Notes: generated by a model not told the origin, from the sequence alone. A stretch of 64,000 nt of DNA from Labia minor (GCA_963082975.1 OY720346.1:36855787-36919786); one strand, 5' to 3'. Shown: positions 21,856-33,673, numbered from the stretch's first letter. Translations and numbers: made by a program.

Positions 21856-22086
21856 TATATATACATATATAATATCAAAAAAATCAAATATTTTTAAAAC
21901 TTGAATTAAAATGACTAAATTATATTAGCTTGGTTTTTATTTTTAGTTTAATTACTCAATTATTAATTACTACTATATTTTTAGTGTAATATTTTCCGAC
22001 AATGAATATAAAATTAATATTTTGTAAACTACCACTTACGGTTTCCGGGTATACACCAAAAGTTGATGAAATCATGCTACTGGTGC

Positions 22087-22200
22087 ATTAAATAATTATA
22101 CCAAATTTTATCAAATTCCGTTCAGCCGTTCAAGCTGTACACGTCTATAAGGACACACAACGGACAGACAGACGGACTGACGGACAGACATCATGCTAAA
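22087..22200 (+). repeat. Retroposon-like tail with GACA/GACG repeats
   Basis: ACCAAATTTTATCAAATTCC, then GTTCAGCCGTTCAAGC, then a run of GACA/GACG units (22155-22190). This arrangement is common in the 3' parts of retroposons in arthropod genomes. Its orientation and full extent are unclear. Confidence 0.5.
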
Positions 22201-22670
22201 AATACTTTTTTCTGTTAACAAAATTCCCTAAAAAAATAGTAAAAATAAAACATACGAGCTCTTTATTAAGTGTACCCATTTATCAATATTTTTTCAATAT
22301 TAAATTTTAAAATTGCTTCCAGTCTTGAATAACCAAAAATTATTAATAATGGTATATGGATTTATTTATAAATTAATTAACCATGTGATATCTTTATTTT
22401 AAATATTTGTACTTTTAATTTATAATTTTAATCAAATTTTATTTTAAAAACTAGTTTAATATTTTTCATTACATGGAAGTAAGGTGAAAAACAAAATATC
22501 AAATAAATTCTCATTTTAATAAATGTACTATAAAAGGAGAAAAATAGCAAATATTTTATTTTCATATCAATAAGCCGTATAAATTTGAAATTTGATTATC
22601 AAATATTTATTTATTCGCGACTTGAGACAAAAAAGAAGAGGTCTTCTTTCTCTCTCCCTATATATATCTT
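22201..22670. other. No gene seen
   Basis: AT-rich sequence without recognised features. Confidence 0.55.
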
Positions 22671-22740
22671 ATATATATAATATATATGGATATATATATA
22701 TATATATATATGGATCTATATTATATATATATGGATTTAT
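22671..22740. repeat. TA-rich microsatellite
   Basis: Interrupted TATATA runs with three TATGGAT interruptions. The 84-residue frame starting at 22686 begins as translation of this tract. Confidence 0.85.
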
Positions 22741-23010
22741 GGGTGTGTATGTGTGAATTAGAAAGTGAGAAAGAGAAATTGAAACAAATCATTTCGTCTT
22801 TGATGGCCCGAAGGGACAAAGCATGGCAAAAGTACGGAGGGTGTGAGGGATACGTGTGGGGGAGGGGAAGGGGGAGTGAAAATACGTCACCGCGTGTTGA
22901 GAATGACCCAAATATGCATTCACGGGCTCATCAGGGGTGATGCGAGGGTAGCTAGGAGTAGGAGATGGTAGAGGGGGTGGGAGTGGCTATCGATTTGTCT
23001 CCAAGTCCAC
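22741..23010. other. Purine-rich, GC-richer island
   Basis: The stretch is near-balanced in composition and G-rich on the plus strand (GTGTGGGGGAGGGGAAGGGG at 22853-22872). No splice-flanked coding exon is convincing. It could be a regulatory or conserved noncoding segment, or old repeat DNA. Confidence 0.35.
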
Positions 23011-24712
23011 CAATTAATTATAGATTTCTTGATTTATACTTGATACTTAAACGTAGGTCATTGACGGAATCTATTTTTAGGATACGATTGATACTACCAA
23101 TGAATGGTTCATTGCTTATTTAAATGAAATCATTAAATGAAATATCGATCGTCATTTTTTTTTTATTGTAAAGTGAAATTCAACTTGAATCAATATTTTA
23201 TAAGTATATATTTCCAATCATGGACATAATTATATTAGTTTTTCAATTATAATAATAATACAATACCTTAATATTAAAAATATTTGTTTTTCAATTAATA
23301 AAAAACAAATCAGTTCACTAACAAAATAGAAAGTATTATTTATTTAAGTATATTACAAAATAGAGATTAGAGTGAAATTTAAATATAAAAAATACATCTC
23401 ATTAATTATAATTTTTAAATCTTAAGTATATTCAACAGTTTTTAGTATTTTTTTTTAAAAAAATACAAAGGATTATATGAGGGTTACAGACTAAGTCATG
23501 GCAACATATTTTTTTATTAACCAACCGAAGGGCTTCCCTCATCGGAATATTACGTAACACGAACAACGCTCTTACGTAAAATAATAGTGTTGTGAGTTAT
23601 AAAAAGTAATATCACTCAGAATTGGGCTCTTCTAAATAGAACAATCGTGATATTAACTACTATTGCATTCTCATTCGCTGCATCCACCTTACTCAGCAGA
23701 TCTGTCATCTTCTGATTATAATTGAATCTTCAAGTTAAAAGTTGCATTGTATGAACATAGTTTCATTTTGGACAAAGTTTGCAATTGTACAGATTATGTG
23801 CCCTTCTATCTGAAATATCAACAAATATCATCGCAATCTAGTGGTGTTATAGAGTACTACAGGACTTATGTTTTATCAGTGTTTCGAAATATTTCAGTTA
23901 AACTTTTAGCTTTAGTTGTTTAATAAAAAATATGTTAACATGACGCGTATATGACCTCGGAAAAAAATCGTTTCATTTAAATATTTATTTTTCTGATTAA
24001 GAAAGAAGTTTTTTATAAAAAAAAACTGAAATTTAAATTAAAATTTTAAAAAAACCTGAAAATTAATTACATATTTAATCTTAACTCAAATAATATAATT
24101 TTGAGCTAAGGGACGAAGTTTTAGTTTCTTACTGTTCAAAAAAATTTGAAATACTAATATAATGTAATAAAATAAAACGTCTATAATACCTGAAATCTTT
24201 AACAAATTTTCAACAAACAAAATTTGAATCGTGTCAATCAATTGTAGATCAATAAATTATTAACCTTTACTTCATTTTTTTATATCTAAATGATTGAATG
24301 GTTCATGATGGTATATAAATATATGTTTACTAATAGTATTAGAGAAACTGTAATGAGAAATACTTTTAGGAGCTATTTATTGGCATTATGAAAGGATTCA
24401 ATCAGGTGTGAACGAACATTTGGAACATGATTAAACATTCTAAATGGACTGTCTCGTTCGGAAATAGGTCTCTATCAGTTATATATATATATATATATTT
24501 TGGTAATATTTAAGTTAATTCAATTCAATTAAATAAATATGTGCCTGAAGTAAATGACACTCTTAATCAAGACCAGGAAATAAATCTAATCGAGTTTTTT
24601 TTTTTGAGATTGGAAAGAAGGTATAAATTAGCAAACACACACACATTTGAAATAATAGAAAGAAAATTTTAAATTTTCTTTAGGAATTTAAAAAAAAATA
24701 TTCTTCTTAATT
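23011..24712. other. No gene seen
   Basis: Mostly AT-rich. A moderately GC-richer segment at 23515-23720 contains two ACGTAA-type motifs (TTACGTAACACG near 23549 and TTACGTAAAATA near 23573) but no assignable feature. A TA run lies at 24480-24497. Confidence 0.5.
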
Positions 24713-25248
24713 GAATATTTGGTAATTATATAAAATAGTCATCACAAGTCATGAATTTGGATAAAACTTTACCAGTGGGTTCCTTTTTTAAGTCCAAATC
24801 AACTTTTCTTATACAATTTTTGGAGGTCGCTTCTAGTTTACGAGATAAAATGGATTAAAATTTGCCAGATTAGCTTATTATGAATGTCAAAATGTCCAGC
24901 TATTAAGTATTGTTTTATTGACTAATACACTAATTCTTCACTTATTTCTATTCTTCATTTTTTTCGGTTCGGTTTGGATATAGGGAAATTATAATTAATT
25001 ATTCTTGATCTAATCCGAATTGAAAAAAAACGAAAATAAGTGGAGCCTTCTAATGGTCAAATTAGTAAAACATGGTAGAATATCAATGAATTTATATGCA
25101 AACTTTAATCTTTTTTATTTTGTAAACTAGAAGCTACCCGCAAAAATTGCATAAGAAAAATTTATTTGGTATTAAAAAAGGAATCCACTGGTAAAGTTTT
25201 ATCCAAATCCATGACTGGGTGACTAGTTTATATAATTACCTAATATTC
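24713..25248. mobile_element. Foldback element family F, copy 1
   Basis: The element is one large imperfect palindrome. The left arm GAATATTTGGTAATTATATA then GGATAAAACTTTACCAGTGG pairs with the right arm CCACTGGTAAAGTTTTATCC then TATATAATTACCTAATATTC. The centre folds around GGTTTGGATATAGG. There is no coding capacity. Further copies are at 37682, 55618 and 58446. Confidence 0.8.
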
Positions 25249-26208
25249 TTATTGAATAAATAGGAATAAAAATGAAAGGAAAAGAATGTCAAAAGCTCAA
25301 GAGATGGCAGAGGTGTTTTACCTTGAAGAATTAGAAATTAATGTAAAATTACTTTCTTTCCATAAATTGATCGAAGATATTAATGGGTATAATTTTTTTA
25401 TATTTGTCAAAATAATGGATAAAATAGATAAATTATGAGAGAATTATGAGACAATTGTAATTGGATGGAGATGGCTCAGAAAAGAACGAATAGAAGAATT
25501 GGTGACATTTTTTAAGATTATTAGTTTGATAAATATTTAGATTAAATCACATAAGTTGAAAAAAAAATTTCATTTAAATAAAACTTATCTTTTATTTTTT
25601 TTTTTATTATTATTATTTACTCATTGCTTTTGTTATTAAGAATTATTTTTATTTTTAGTTTTATTTCTATATTCTATTCTTATTGTGAACGATCGATAAA
25701 CTATTTTTGGTTGTTGAGTTATCGTGTGTTGCACAACTTTGCTAAAGCTCACGCCCTTTTAGCCAAAGTAGAATGAAAAAGGATTATCAATCAATAGAAA
25801 GAATTAGATCTAACACAGAAATAAGATTTATATATATATATAGTTTGTCTATCATAAACTATTTAAAATTAAAGTATTCCGTGTTTAAATTTTTTTTTTA
25901 ATCTCTTTTAAAAATAGCTATGATATTATTTTAAGATAATTGTAACATATATTAATCACCCTTTAGGCCCTTACTGTAGTTTAGTTTAAATAAAAAATTC
26001 AAAATGTAGAATAAAAGTATATTCAGAGCGTTTTTATAAAATTTAATTAAAATTATTATAATCTCTCTTTTTTAGTATTTAATAATTGTTTTTAAAATAA
26101 TTTTAAAACTAAAAAAGGCAACATAATTCTAATTAAGCAGCCAATTTTAATATTAATAAAAAAAAAATTCTACCATAGTTTAGCGGAAAAATACAACAAG
26201 AATATACA
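25249..26208. other. No gene seen
   Basis: AT-rich, unassigned. A short TA run lies at 25830-25842. Confidence 0.55.
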
Positions 26209-26575
26209 TACGAGGATCATTCACTAAATAAAGAGACATTTGACTATAGTTTAAAAATGATTTATTTGATTCTTAGAAAACTCAGGCTATTTTTCAACAT
26301 AATCATCTACATAATACCTACAGTTATGCACTTTTCCTATCTTTCTTGCAGCTTCCTAAACTTTAAAAATTGGGTTGGGAGGTTTTACCTCATCCTGCTT
26401 ACAGTCCCGACCACGCTCCATCTGATTTTTACCTGAGAAAGTTAAAGAAGAGGTGCAAATGTGGCTTCGGACTAAATCGAATTAGGAAGGTGCAAGAAAG
26501 ATAGGAAAAGTTTACAACTGTAGGGGGTGATTATGTTGAAAAATTGTATATTGAGTATTTTGAATTTTAAATTTT
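26209..26575. mobile_element. Mariner remnant in inverted arrangement
   Basis: The outer left edge CGAGGATCATTCACTAAATA resembles a mariner terminus. The left part (26290-26352) is the reverse complement of the right part (26483-26560): both read GCAAGAAAGATAGGAAAAGT toward the outside, followed by DYVEK-like codons typical of a mariner transposase C-terminus. Between them, HPAYSPDHAPSDFYLRKL (about 26389-26440, plus strand) matches the mariner motif around the second catalytic Asp. The structure is two opposed transposase 3' ends with most of the gene deleted. Confidence 0.65.
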
Positions 26576-27356
26576 AAAAATTATTTTTATATAACTAATT
26601 GCCAAAACAAGAGAGCTTTAAATGTATGTGTGCTTTGCATTCACTCACTAAATCAATTTTTTTTAGAAATATTTTCTTTTGGCTTGACAGAATCTCTGCT
26701 AAAATTGACTATAAAATTATTTTTAATATTCTTCTATAATTATGATTGATGATTTAATTCAGTTTCTACCATTTTAGTTCAATTAAAATATGAATTCAAT
26801 AAATATCTGTCGAATATAATTAATCTTTTATTATAGTCTATAATATAAATAAATTTTTGAAATATATAAATAAATATTATATATTAAAAAAAAAGAAGAA
26901 TTATATATTTTTCCAAATAAATTTTATAATTATGGTGATCTATAGATCTAGCAATTATAATTACAAATGAATGAATGTAAACAAATGTTCTAAATGTTGG
27001 CATATGTTCATGGAAGATAAGTAAATTATTTCGTGCCGATTAATTTATAAGGGTGTTGGTTCATTTCACCTCGATGTAGAGGGGATATGCATAAACACGG
27101 ATTTGTCGAAATCTAATTCAAATATTATTTCAATAAGCCAAGCTCAAATATATAAATAACAAAATAATGATATTCATTTAATTTCATTATATTTTTATTT
27201 ATTTATTATATTTATTTTATATTATATTTTGGAGATTGTTTGTTTATCTTTTACTAAATGAATACCGATTAATTGAATAATATTAACAAATACATTAAAG
27301 TTTAATTGGTTTATTTAAGTAGTTGTTCACTGTGTAAATGACAAAAATTATTAAAA
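26576..27356. other. No gene seen
   Basis: AT-rich sequence, unassigned. Confidence 0.55.
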
Positions 27357-27518
27357 CAGTGTTTCCGAACCTTTATTATGCTATACTCAACTAACTCTTC
27401 TAAAAACTTAAATTCCCCTCCCTTCATGTTACATATAGATACTTTATAATATTAAAAAAATTTTAATTGTTAAAATTTCACCCCATGTGGTGCGAACGTC
27501 ACACGTTGGAAACCACTG
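27357..27518. mobile_element. Short hAT-type MITE
   Basis: Left end CAGTGTTTCCGAACCTT, reverse-complemented right end CAGTGGTTTCCAACGTG. Flanks TATTAAAA (27349-27356) and ATTTAAAA (27519-27526) match at 6 of 8 positions. The size is 162 bp with no coding capacity. Confidence 0.65.
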
Positions 27519-27777
27519 ATTTAAAATTAATAAAACTGATTGACTAGATCTTTTTTTTAATTAATACTATCTAAATATGTATTATAAATATATTTTTGAT
27601 GAAAAACTAAAGCATTAATTAAAATTGGAAATAAATATGAAGAAATGCTTGATATTATTAATATAACAAAAGTACATTTATTTTGATTACTCGTAAGTGA
27701 GTTTAATAGACAATTCTATTATTAAAATATGATGCATTGCTAACTTCATAAATATATAAAGTATATATATTTATATA
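27519..27777. other. No gene seen
   Basis: AT-rich spacer between two MITEs. Confidence 0.5.
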
Positions 27778-28242
27778 CAATGGCAGGTCAATAAGTCCGT
27801 GACTTTTAGAATGATTTTGATATAAAATTATTTTATTTTTTAACGTAATCTCTTTTTGAACTCTATACACTTCATCAAATGTTTCCCCCATTTTTTATCC
27901 CTTACAAAAAATAAGATTTGTCAAGGATATCAAAATATTTATTTTTTGTGTGATAATTTCATCGTTGGAGTCAAATCTCTTTCCGCGGAGCTATTTCTTC
28001 AGGTTTGGAAACAAAGAAAAATAGTCACTCCGGGGGCTAAATTCGGAGAATAGGGAGGATGAGGAAGCAATTCGTATCCCATTTCATGGATTTTCATAGA
28101 AATTCACTTTTTTCCATTTTCTTTTTAAATTTCAAGGTAGTCTGCTATTAATGAATGTCAAACAAATACTTAAAGACGCAACTGGTTCAAATATCAACAG
28201 AAGTCAGCTGATAGTTGTTGACAACTTGTTGACCTGCTCTCG
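27778..28242 (-). mobile_element. Internally deleted mariner element, copy 1
   Basis: TA dinucleotides flank CAATGGCAGGTCAATAAGTC on the left and an end reading CGAGAGCAGGTCAACAAGTT on the right (minus strand). The 465-bp interior gives minus-strand fragments such as RDLTPTMKL and a tryptophan/phenylalanine-rich stretch near 28010-28100 that align with mariner transposase helix-turn-helix and linker regions, with stops. It is a dead, deleted copy related to 57044-57524. Confidence 0.75.

Positions 28243-28284
<42 letters not shown>
28243..28284. repeat. (TA)n microsatellite
   Basis: About 18 TA units start next to the mariner right end. Confidence 0.9.
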
Positions 28285-28285
<1 letters not shown>

Positions 28286-28915
28286 TTGTATAATTTTTTT
28301 CTTTTTAGAATATATAAATAAATATAGAAAATATAATAAATACAAAATGAAAATAAAAAATAATAAATATAACAAGAATTATAAATAAAACAAATTTCAT
28401 AGGAGATAAAATGTTTAGTTTACCAGAAAATATAATATTATCAATTTCAATAATTTTGTATAAAATTGAATAAAATTTTAAAAATTCTCAGTATCTTTAA
28501 AATTGTGAAAAATATTAAATAATATATTTCGTTCCATATTATGAAAAGAAAAAACGAGATATAAAATATTATTTTTGACAATTTAAAATATAAGTGAGAA
28601 TATTTTAGTTAAATATATTATCGTGTAAAGGTAGAATAAAAAGCGAACCAATTTATTTCAAGAAATATATATATTATCTAGTTTTTTTAACTAAATCAAC
28701 TTAATAGAATATATTTTTTGTTTTTTTTTAAACAATTTATTTTTCTATTCCTCTATAGGTATGGATGTATGTACTTATGTATATTATGAAATAGAATAGA
28801 TTACAAGAGAACCGATTTTTTTCTAAAGCATTATTTTTTTTTTCTTTTTGTAAAATCCTTTTCTTCGTATTTGAAAGATAACCTTGTATATCTGTGTGGG
28901 TGTAAAAAAGTGATG
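28285..28915. other. No gene seen
   Basis: AT-rich with poly(A/T) tracts. No recognised element. Confidence 0.55.
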
Positions 28916-29080
28916 ATTCTGAATGAGGGGGTTGCGCTCGTGGGTGTATTTTTTGGGGGTGGCTGGTGCCCGGGTTTTCCCGGGGCGCCAAGGTGCCAGG
29001 AGCGATCGATAGTCGCGCGCAACGGGGTTTGAACCCAGGCGCCGCCCCACATACCATTTGGGCCCATTCACCTCCAGCGA
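28916..29080 (-). repeat. GC-rich island with tRNA-like B box
   Basis: This island stands out sharply from flanking AT-rich DNA. On the minus strand it contains GGGTTCAAACCCC (29033-29045), matching a polymerase III B box with a short complementary T-stem. A credible A box and acceptor stem are missing, so it is a tRNA-related SINE fragment or tRNA pseudogene, not a functional tRNA. Overlapping open frames on both strands (28737-29087 and 28966-29259) reflect its composition. Confidence 0.5.
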
Positions 29081-31175
29081 TATTCATTCATGATTTTGAA
29101 AGCGGTCACCCACTCACTACGCCCGCCCTTCACTTACTGCCTCGGTACAATCCAAACTTACCCACCCAATGCTTATTCAGACAAACCAACTTAAACCAAA
29201 TGGAAATCGATTTACCCGAAATAATAATGTACCACACTTTTAACTCATGGATTTTATAAATAAAAATAAAATAAAAATAAATTTTTCTCAAAATAATATA
29301 ATATAAAATTACACATAGCAAAAGAAAAAAAAATAACATTATTTTGCTTTATTTAATTACAAGATATTTACTTTTTAATCAGAAAATAAAAATTAAAATT
29401 TTAATTATTATGATAAAGAATCAAAATTAAATCTTAAATAAGATAAACCAGATAAAATATTTTATTCAATATGATTTATTAAAAAAAGCTAGAAATTTTT
29501 ATTTATACTCTATATATTGTATTATTTAAAAAATATCAAAATATTTATTAAATTCTTTATTAAATTAAAATAATATTTGTAAAATTATTTTAATTTGAGA
29601 TTTATATCATAAAAAAAATATATTACAAGAATTTTCAGGACTTTAAACATAAAAAACTGTTAAAATTTATAAATTTTTAAATAAAGATTGTTGTAAATAA
29701 ATTAAATAGTTACATTTTAATCAGTTGACATGTTTTTGAATCTATTTGAAGGTGATGAAGAGATAGTCCCTTCTTATAACCACTCTATAGCACTTGCGCC
29801 ATCTATTAGGCAAACCAAACTTACTTTTGAATAAGTATATAATAATATATAGAATCATATATACAATAATAATTTTAAACTAATTCGAAAAAATTGAAAA
29901 AAAGGAAAAACATTTTCGTAATATTTTTTTTAGAACTTTTTACTTCAAAAAAATAATCAAAAAATAAATAATTGGTGATAATAATTTATTTTCAATTTTA
30001 AATAAAAAAAATAAAACTTCTAAAAAATATATTGGTGAATTTATGCTGATATTTTTTAAAGAGTGCGCCTACTAATTTTTTGTTATGCAACCAAACACAC
30101 AGATCAATGAAAAAAATTGACTTTTAAACAAAATTACAAATATTATTAAATGAATTTAATAAAATAATAATTATATAAAATTTACTTAAAATAGATCAAT
30201 TCTGTAAGATTTTTGAATATAAATATTCATAAATTTTTACATAGTGAATGGAATTTCAATGAACTACCACAATTAAAAGAATATTGAAAAATTTGATAAA
30301 TTATTAATGATAATGGTAAAAAAGTTAGTAAATAAAAATATATTGTCTTAAAATGTAATGGAACATCTACCATATAAAATGAAATGTAATAAAATAATAA
30401 TCAATTTTTTTTCTTTTTTATCCAATAAAATTTTTCATATTTTAATATTATTCCTTAATTTGAATTATTTTCTTTTGATATCAATTATATTTTTCTCTTT
30501 AATTATATGAATTTAAATATATATGTACATATATTAAATTTACCATAAATCAAATTAGCTTCTCCTGATTTAAAATTTTTTTTTTTTTTGTTAAATGAAT
30601 ATAATAATTATTAAGATGGAATAAATTATCAAAACGTAATAATATAATCCTTCATAGATTTTTTTTTATTCAGTCAATTTTAATTTTTATCATTATTATT
30701 ACACGGTTTAATGAGGCAAGGTATAAAAAACATTTTTTTTTTGATGTATTTATTTTTTATTTATATTTATTTCCATGATTTGTATTCAATCGGAAGTTTA
30801 TAATTTTCGAATGTTATTTTAAAATTCTCTTAATATATTTTTTTCATGTTTATAAAATAATTAATGAGAAAAAAACATAAAAAAATAGGATTAAGCTTTA
30901 TGTTCATATTTTATCATTTCATTTTTTTTTCTCATGATATGTCAACAACAGATTGCCAATTTCATTTATATTATTATTCATATACGAGTTTATTTATTTA
31001 TTTATTTTTTTCGTTGATCCAAACCAAAAATGAATGAATATTCCATGGATAAAAATTAGCCAAATCGTTATTTTTTCTTTTGCATTATTTATTTTTATTA
31101 TATAGGTCAAATTTATTATCAAAAAATACTTTAATTACTTTAAAATTTAATAATTAATGAATATATTGATATGTA
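29081..31175. other. Two kilobases of AT-rich DNA, no gene
   Basis: Long runs of A/T with few informative motifs. A small less AT-rich patch at 29740-29820 has no recognised identity. Confidence 0.6.
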
Positions 31176-31385
31176 ATTGAGGAGAAGCTGCCTCACATTC
31201 TCGTTGTCCCGGGTTCAAGTCCCGGGCCTGGCAAGGGAATTTCTCTAGCCGAGGTATATGGGACGGAGTCAACCCAGACAGGTGAATAGGACCCGTTCTA
31301 CTAATCATAGGACACGTAATTGATAGGCGTTGTCCTTGCGTAGTCAGAGGTCAGGGGTTTTTTGTTTTTGTTTTTTGTTTAATTT
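31176..31385 (+). repeat. tRNA-derived SINE
   Basis: CCCGGGTTCAAGTCCCGGG (31207-31225) is a perfect T-arm: a 5-bp stem CCGGG/CCCGG with loop TTCAAGT, which is also a B box. An unrelated moderately GC-rich body follows (to about 31350), then a GTTTTTTG-type simple tail (31358-31380). A tRNA-like head, unrelated body and simple tail fit a SINE. The 5' acceptor half that would complete a tRNA is absent. Confidence 0.6.
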
Positions 31386-32423
31386 TCAAATTTAGTCTAT
31401 AAAAATGCATTTTTTAAAATAATTAATGTATAAATAAATAACAAGACTGCATCTCTATCATAAAGATAGATTTATTTATTTATTTCAACGATTTACTATT
31501 ATTATTATTATTATTTATTAATTAATAATTTTATGTTTTGTAATTTTGGTTTAGGTTCTTCTAAAAGTTATATAGATTTCAGTTCAGATAATATTAAAGT
31601 TTTAGTATTTAACATTATGAGCGTTTCTTGAAGGTTTTCAAAGATTTCATTGTTCTAAAAAACCCGAATTTAATTATTCTTTTAATAATTAATATACGAA
31701 ATAAATATATTAAAAAATTTTTAATTATTTTATAAATACAAGTTGATTTTTTCAGATGAGTTATTTTTATATTATAATAAAATATTTGAACTGAAAGAAA
31801 CTTTTTTAATTAGATTAAAAATATTTTCGATTAAAATATGAAAAAAGAAATACTTCAAATAATATTTTTTAATTTATTTATTTCTTGTCAATTTTCACTC
31901 CCATTTATCTTCATGGTCCTGGTGACTTGTGTCTTCATAAGTTTTGTGGTTTTGTCAACATATCGAGAGATAATTTAATAACTTTCCTTATTTCGGTTGA
32001 CAATTTAGTTGAAATTTCCTACTTACTATCTTTGTATTTAAACTTTATGTTCATAACAGAGAACTTGGAAATTTAGTTTGAAATTTCACGAAATTGTGAT
32101 AATATAGCCTACTTAAAACTTGAAAGCAAAATATAGTATATAATAACAATATTTAATAAGAATAATTCATTAAAATCATTAATATATATCGAAATTATTA
32201 ATATGTATAAAAAATCATTAAAATTAAAAAAATAAATTACCTAGAATTTCTCTTGTTTTTATTATTTATATTTAATATTTTCAAGATAATATAAAATAGG
32301 TTATATTATTTAAATTATTTATTACTATTTTAATATATTGTAGTACTATAATGAATAAATGATTAAAGAAACATTTGATAGAGTTTAAATTCTATAATGA
32401 AATTTCCAATTTTTTTAAAAAAA
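31386..32423. other. No gene seen
   Basis: AT-rich. The 63-residue frame at 31885-32076 has a slightly more balanced composition than its surroundings but no recognisable motif. Confidence 0.5.
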
Positions 32424-32641
32424 TCTGGAGTATCCCCACTCGACTATCTCGCAAATTTCGAGTAATTAACATCTATTATATTTAAATTAAATTATAAATT
32501 AAAATTAATAAATAATATTTATTAAATCAGCGCTTGTTTGGCTCTTTGTTGATGGCAGCACGTCACGTTCTGGCGCGTGATTTGTAGTAGTGTTAAAAAA
32601 TTAATTCCAGTACTTTCAGCGATTTAATCAAACTGAAATTC

Positions 32642-32671
32642 TATATATAGCAGTTTTATACAATTTTTAAT
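32642..32671 (+). repeat. LINE target-site duplication, left
   Basis: The 30 bases from TATATATAGCAG to ATTTTTAAT are identical to 33674-33703. The sequence belongs to the family T host element. Confidence 0.92.
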
Positions 32672-33673
32672 TGTACACCATAGAAAAGAAAAGGGACAGA
32701 CACACTTCTTCAAATCGATCTTTATTTTGGAAAAATCCACTCCGGGTTATGTCATCCGAGCGGAATTCGGCAGGCCGAAACTAATAACTTTTGTCGTGAA
32801 GCGTGCTATCTCATGGTTATGCAGAGTGCTTGAGATGTCCTCAGAAAGACTACCCAAAATCTGTTACAATAGATTGCTTCATCTGAGTAAGTTAGATGGG
32901 GCCAATGGAAATTACAACTGGGTAACGCAAATAAAATCCTTTTTTGAATCAAGCGACATGACATCCTTATGGAACTCCCAAGACGCAGACATCATTAAGA
33001 AAAATTCTGAACAAATACTTGATAGATTAATGCATATAGGATTTTCGGAAGACTTGAGGGAAATCGAGTCATCCTCATACACGCCTTTGTACCGCAGACT
33101 GGATATGGTGAGAAACCACTTTATGTGGCATAGATTCCGACTATTTAGTTCGAGAGTGGTCGTTCAGATGAGGGTGGCTAACACAAGGACAATCCAGCTG
33201 TACGTGGGAAAAAATGGATATAAGATAGATCCAAAAGAAAATTGTAGCATTTGTAACTTAATAAAAAAGGAAAACCTTTTCCACATACTGGTTGAGTGCC
33301 CTATCTACAGCCCGACCAGGAAAGAATATTTGAATAGATATTTAAATACATGTGAGGCAGTGAACGAAAATAATTTAATGGAAATTCTATTGAATGTGGG
33401 GAACGAGAGACAGATAAGCGATATATATAAATACACACTAACAATCCTAAAAATAAGAAGTTTTATAATTAATGAGTGAGACGGAAGGTGGAATCTCTTG
33501 CGATTTATGTGGGAACTTGTACTATTAGTGTTTATTTTCTTGTTTATAGCGTTTTTATATTTTTTTATATTTTTTATATTTATATGTGTTTGATTTATGT
33601 GTAATTTTGTAAAAATTTTGTATGCCGGATTAGGCAAAGACAAATAAATACTTATTATTATTATTATTATTAT
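32672..33673 (+). mobile_element. 5'-truncated LINE insertion
   Basis: About 1 kb between identical 30-base target copies. It holds only the last part of the coding region, a short 3' UTR and a (TTA)n tail (33649-33673). Missing 5' sequence, a simple tail and long target duplications are the signature of target-primed reverse transcription. The exact target duplication and open frame imply recent insertion. Confidence 0.93.
32727..33479 (+). CDS. LINE ORF2 C-terminus (partial, open)
   Basis: A 250-residue open frame encodes the end of a non-LTR retrotransposon polyprotein, downstream of the reverse transcriptase. It has RAEFGRPKLITFVVKRAISW near the start, a helical middle and a CCHC knuckle with Cys173, Cys176, His186 and Cys191 (CSICNLIKKENLFHILVEC). 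The style matches Jockey/I-superfamily arthropod LINEs. RT, endonuclease and RNase H are missing through 5' truncation, so the copy cannot move itself. The first Met is simply the first in the frame. The true reading frame entered from upstream and was cut off at 32672. The frame ends at TGA just after IINE, as natural C-termini do. Confidence 0.85.
   Translation: MEKSTPGYVIRAEFGRPKLITFVVKRAISWLCRVLEMSSERLPKICYNRLLHLSKLDGANGNYNWVTQIKSFFESSDMTSLWNSQDADIIKKNSEQILDRLMHIGFSEDLREIESSSYTPLYRRLDMVRNHFMWHRFRLFSSRVVVQMRVANTRTIQLYVGKNGYKIDPKENCSICNLIKKENLFHILVECPIYSPTRKEYLNRYLNTCEAVNENNLMEILLNVGNERQISDIYKYTLTILKIRSFIINE

Larger units (their letters stand above)
17635..22086 (+). repeat. 4452-bp tandem duplication, unit 2
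   Basis: Direct copy of 13183-17634 at constant offset. It ends CTACTGGTGC at 22086 and is followed by ATTAAATAATT, which differs from the start of the unit. The three longest predicted peptides in unit 1 are identical in unit 2. Confidence 0.95.

Noticed and set aside
13183..22086. Block read as a full LTR retrotransposon because of two identical LTRs
   Set aside because: The LTRs are duplicated along with their flanks and no gag-pol is present between them.
28737..29259. Overlapping 78-116 residue frames on both strands
   Set aside because: They result from a GC-rich patch with few stop codons. No motif is shared with known proteins.
31176..31260. Functional tRNA gene
   Set aside because: The T-arm is perfect, but no matching acceptor 5' strand, D-arm or anticodon arm can be drawn.
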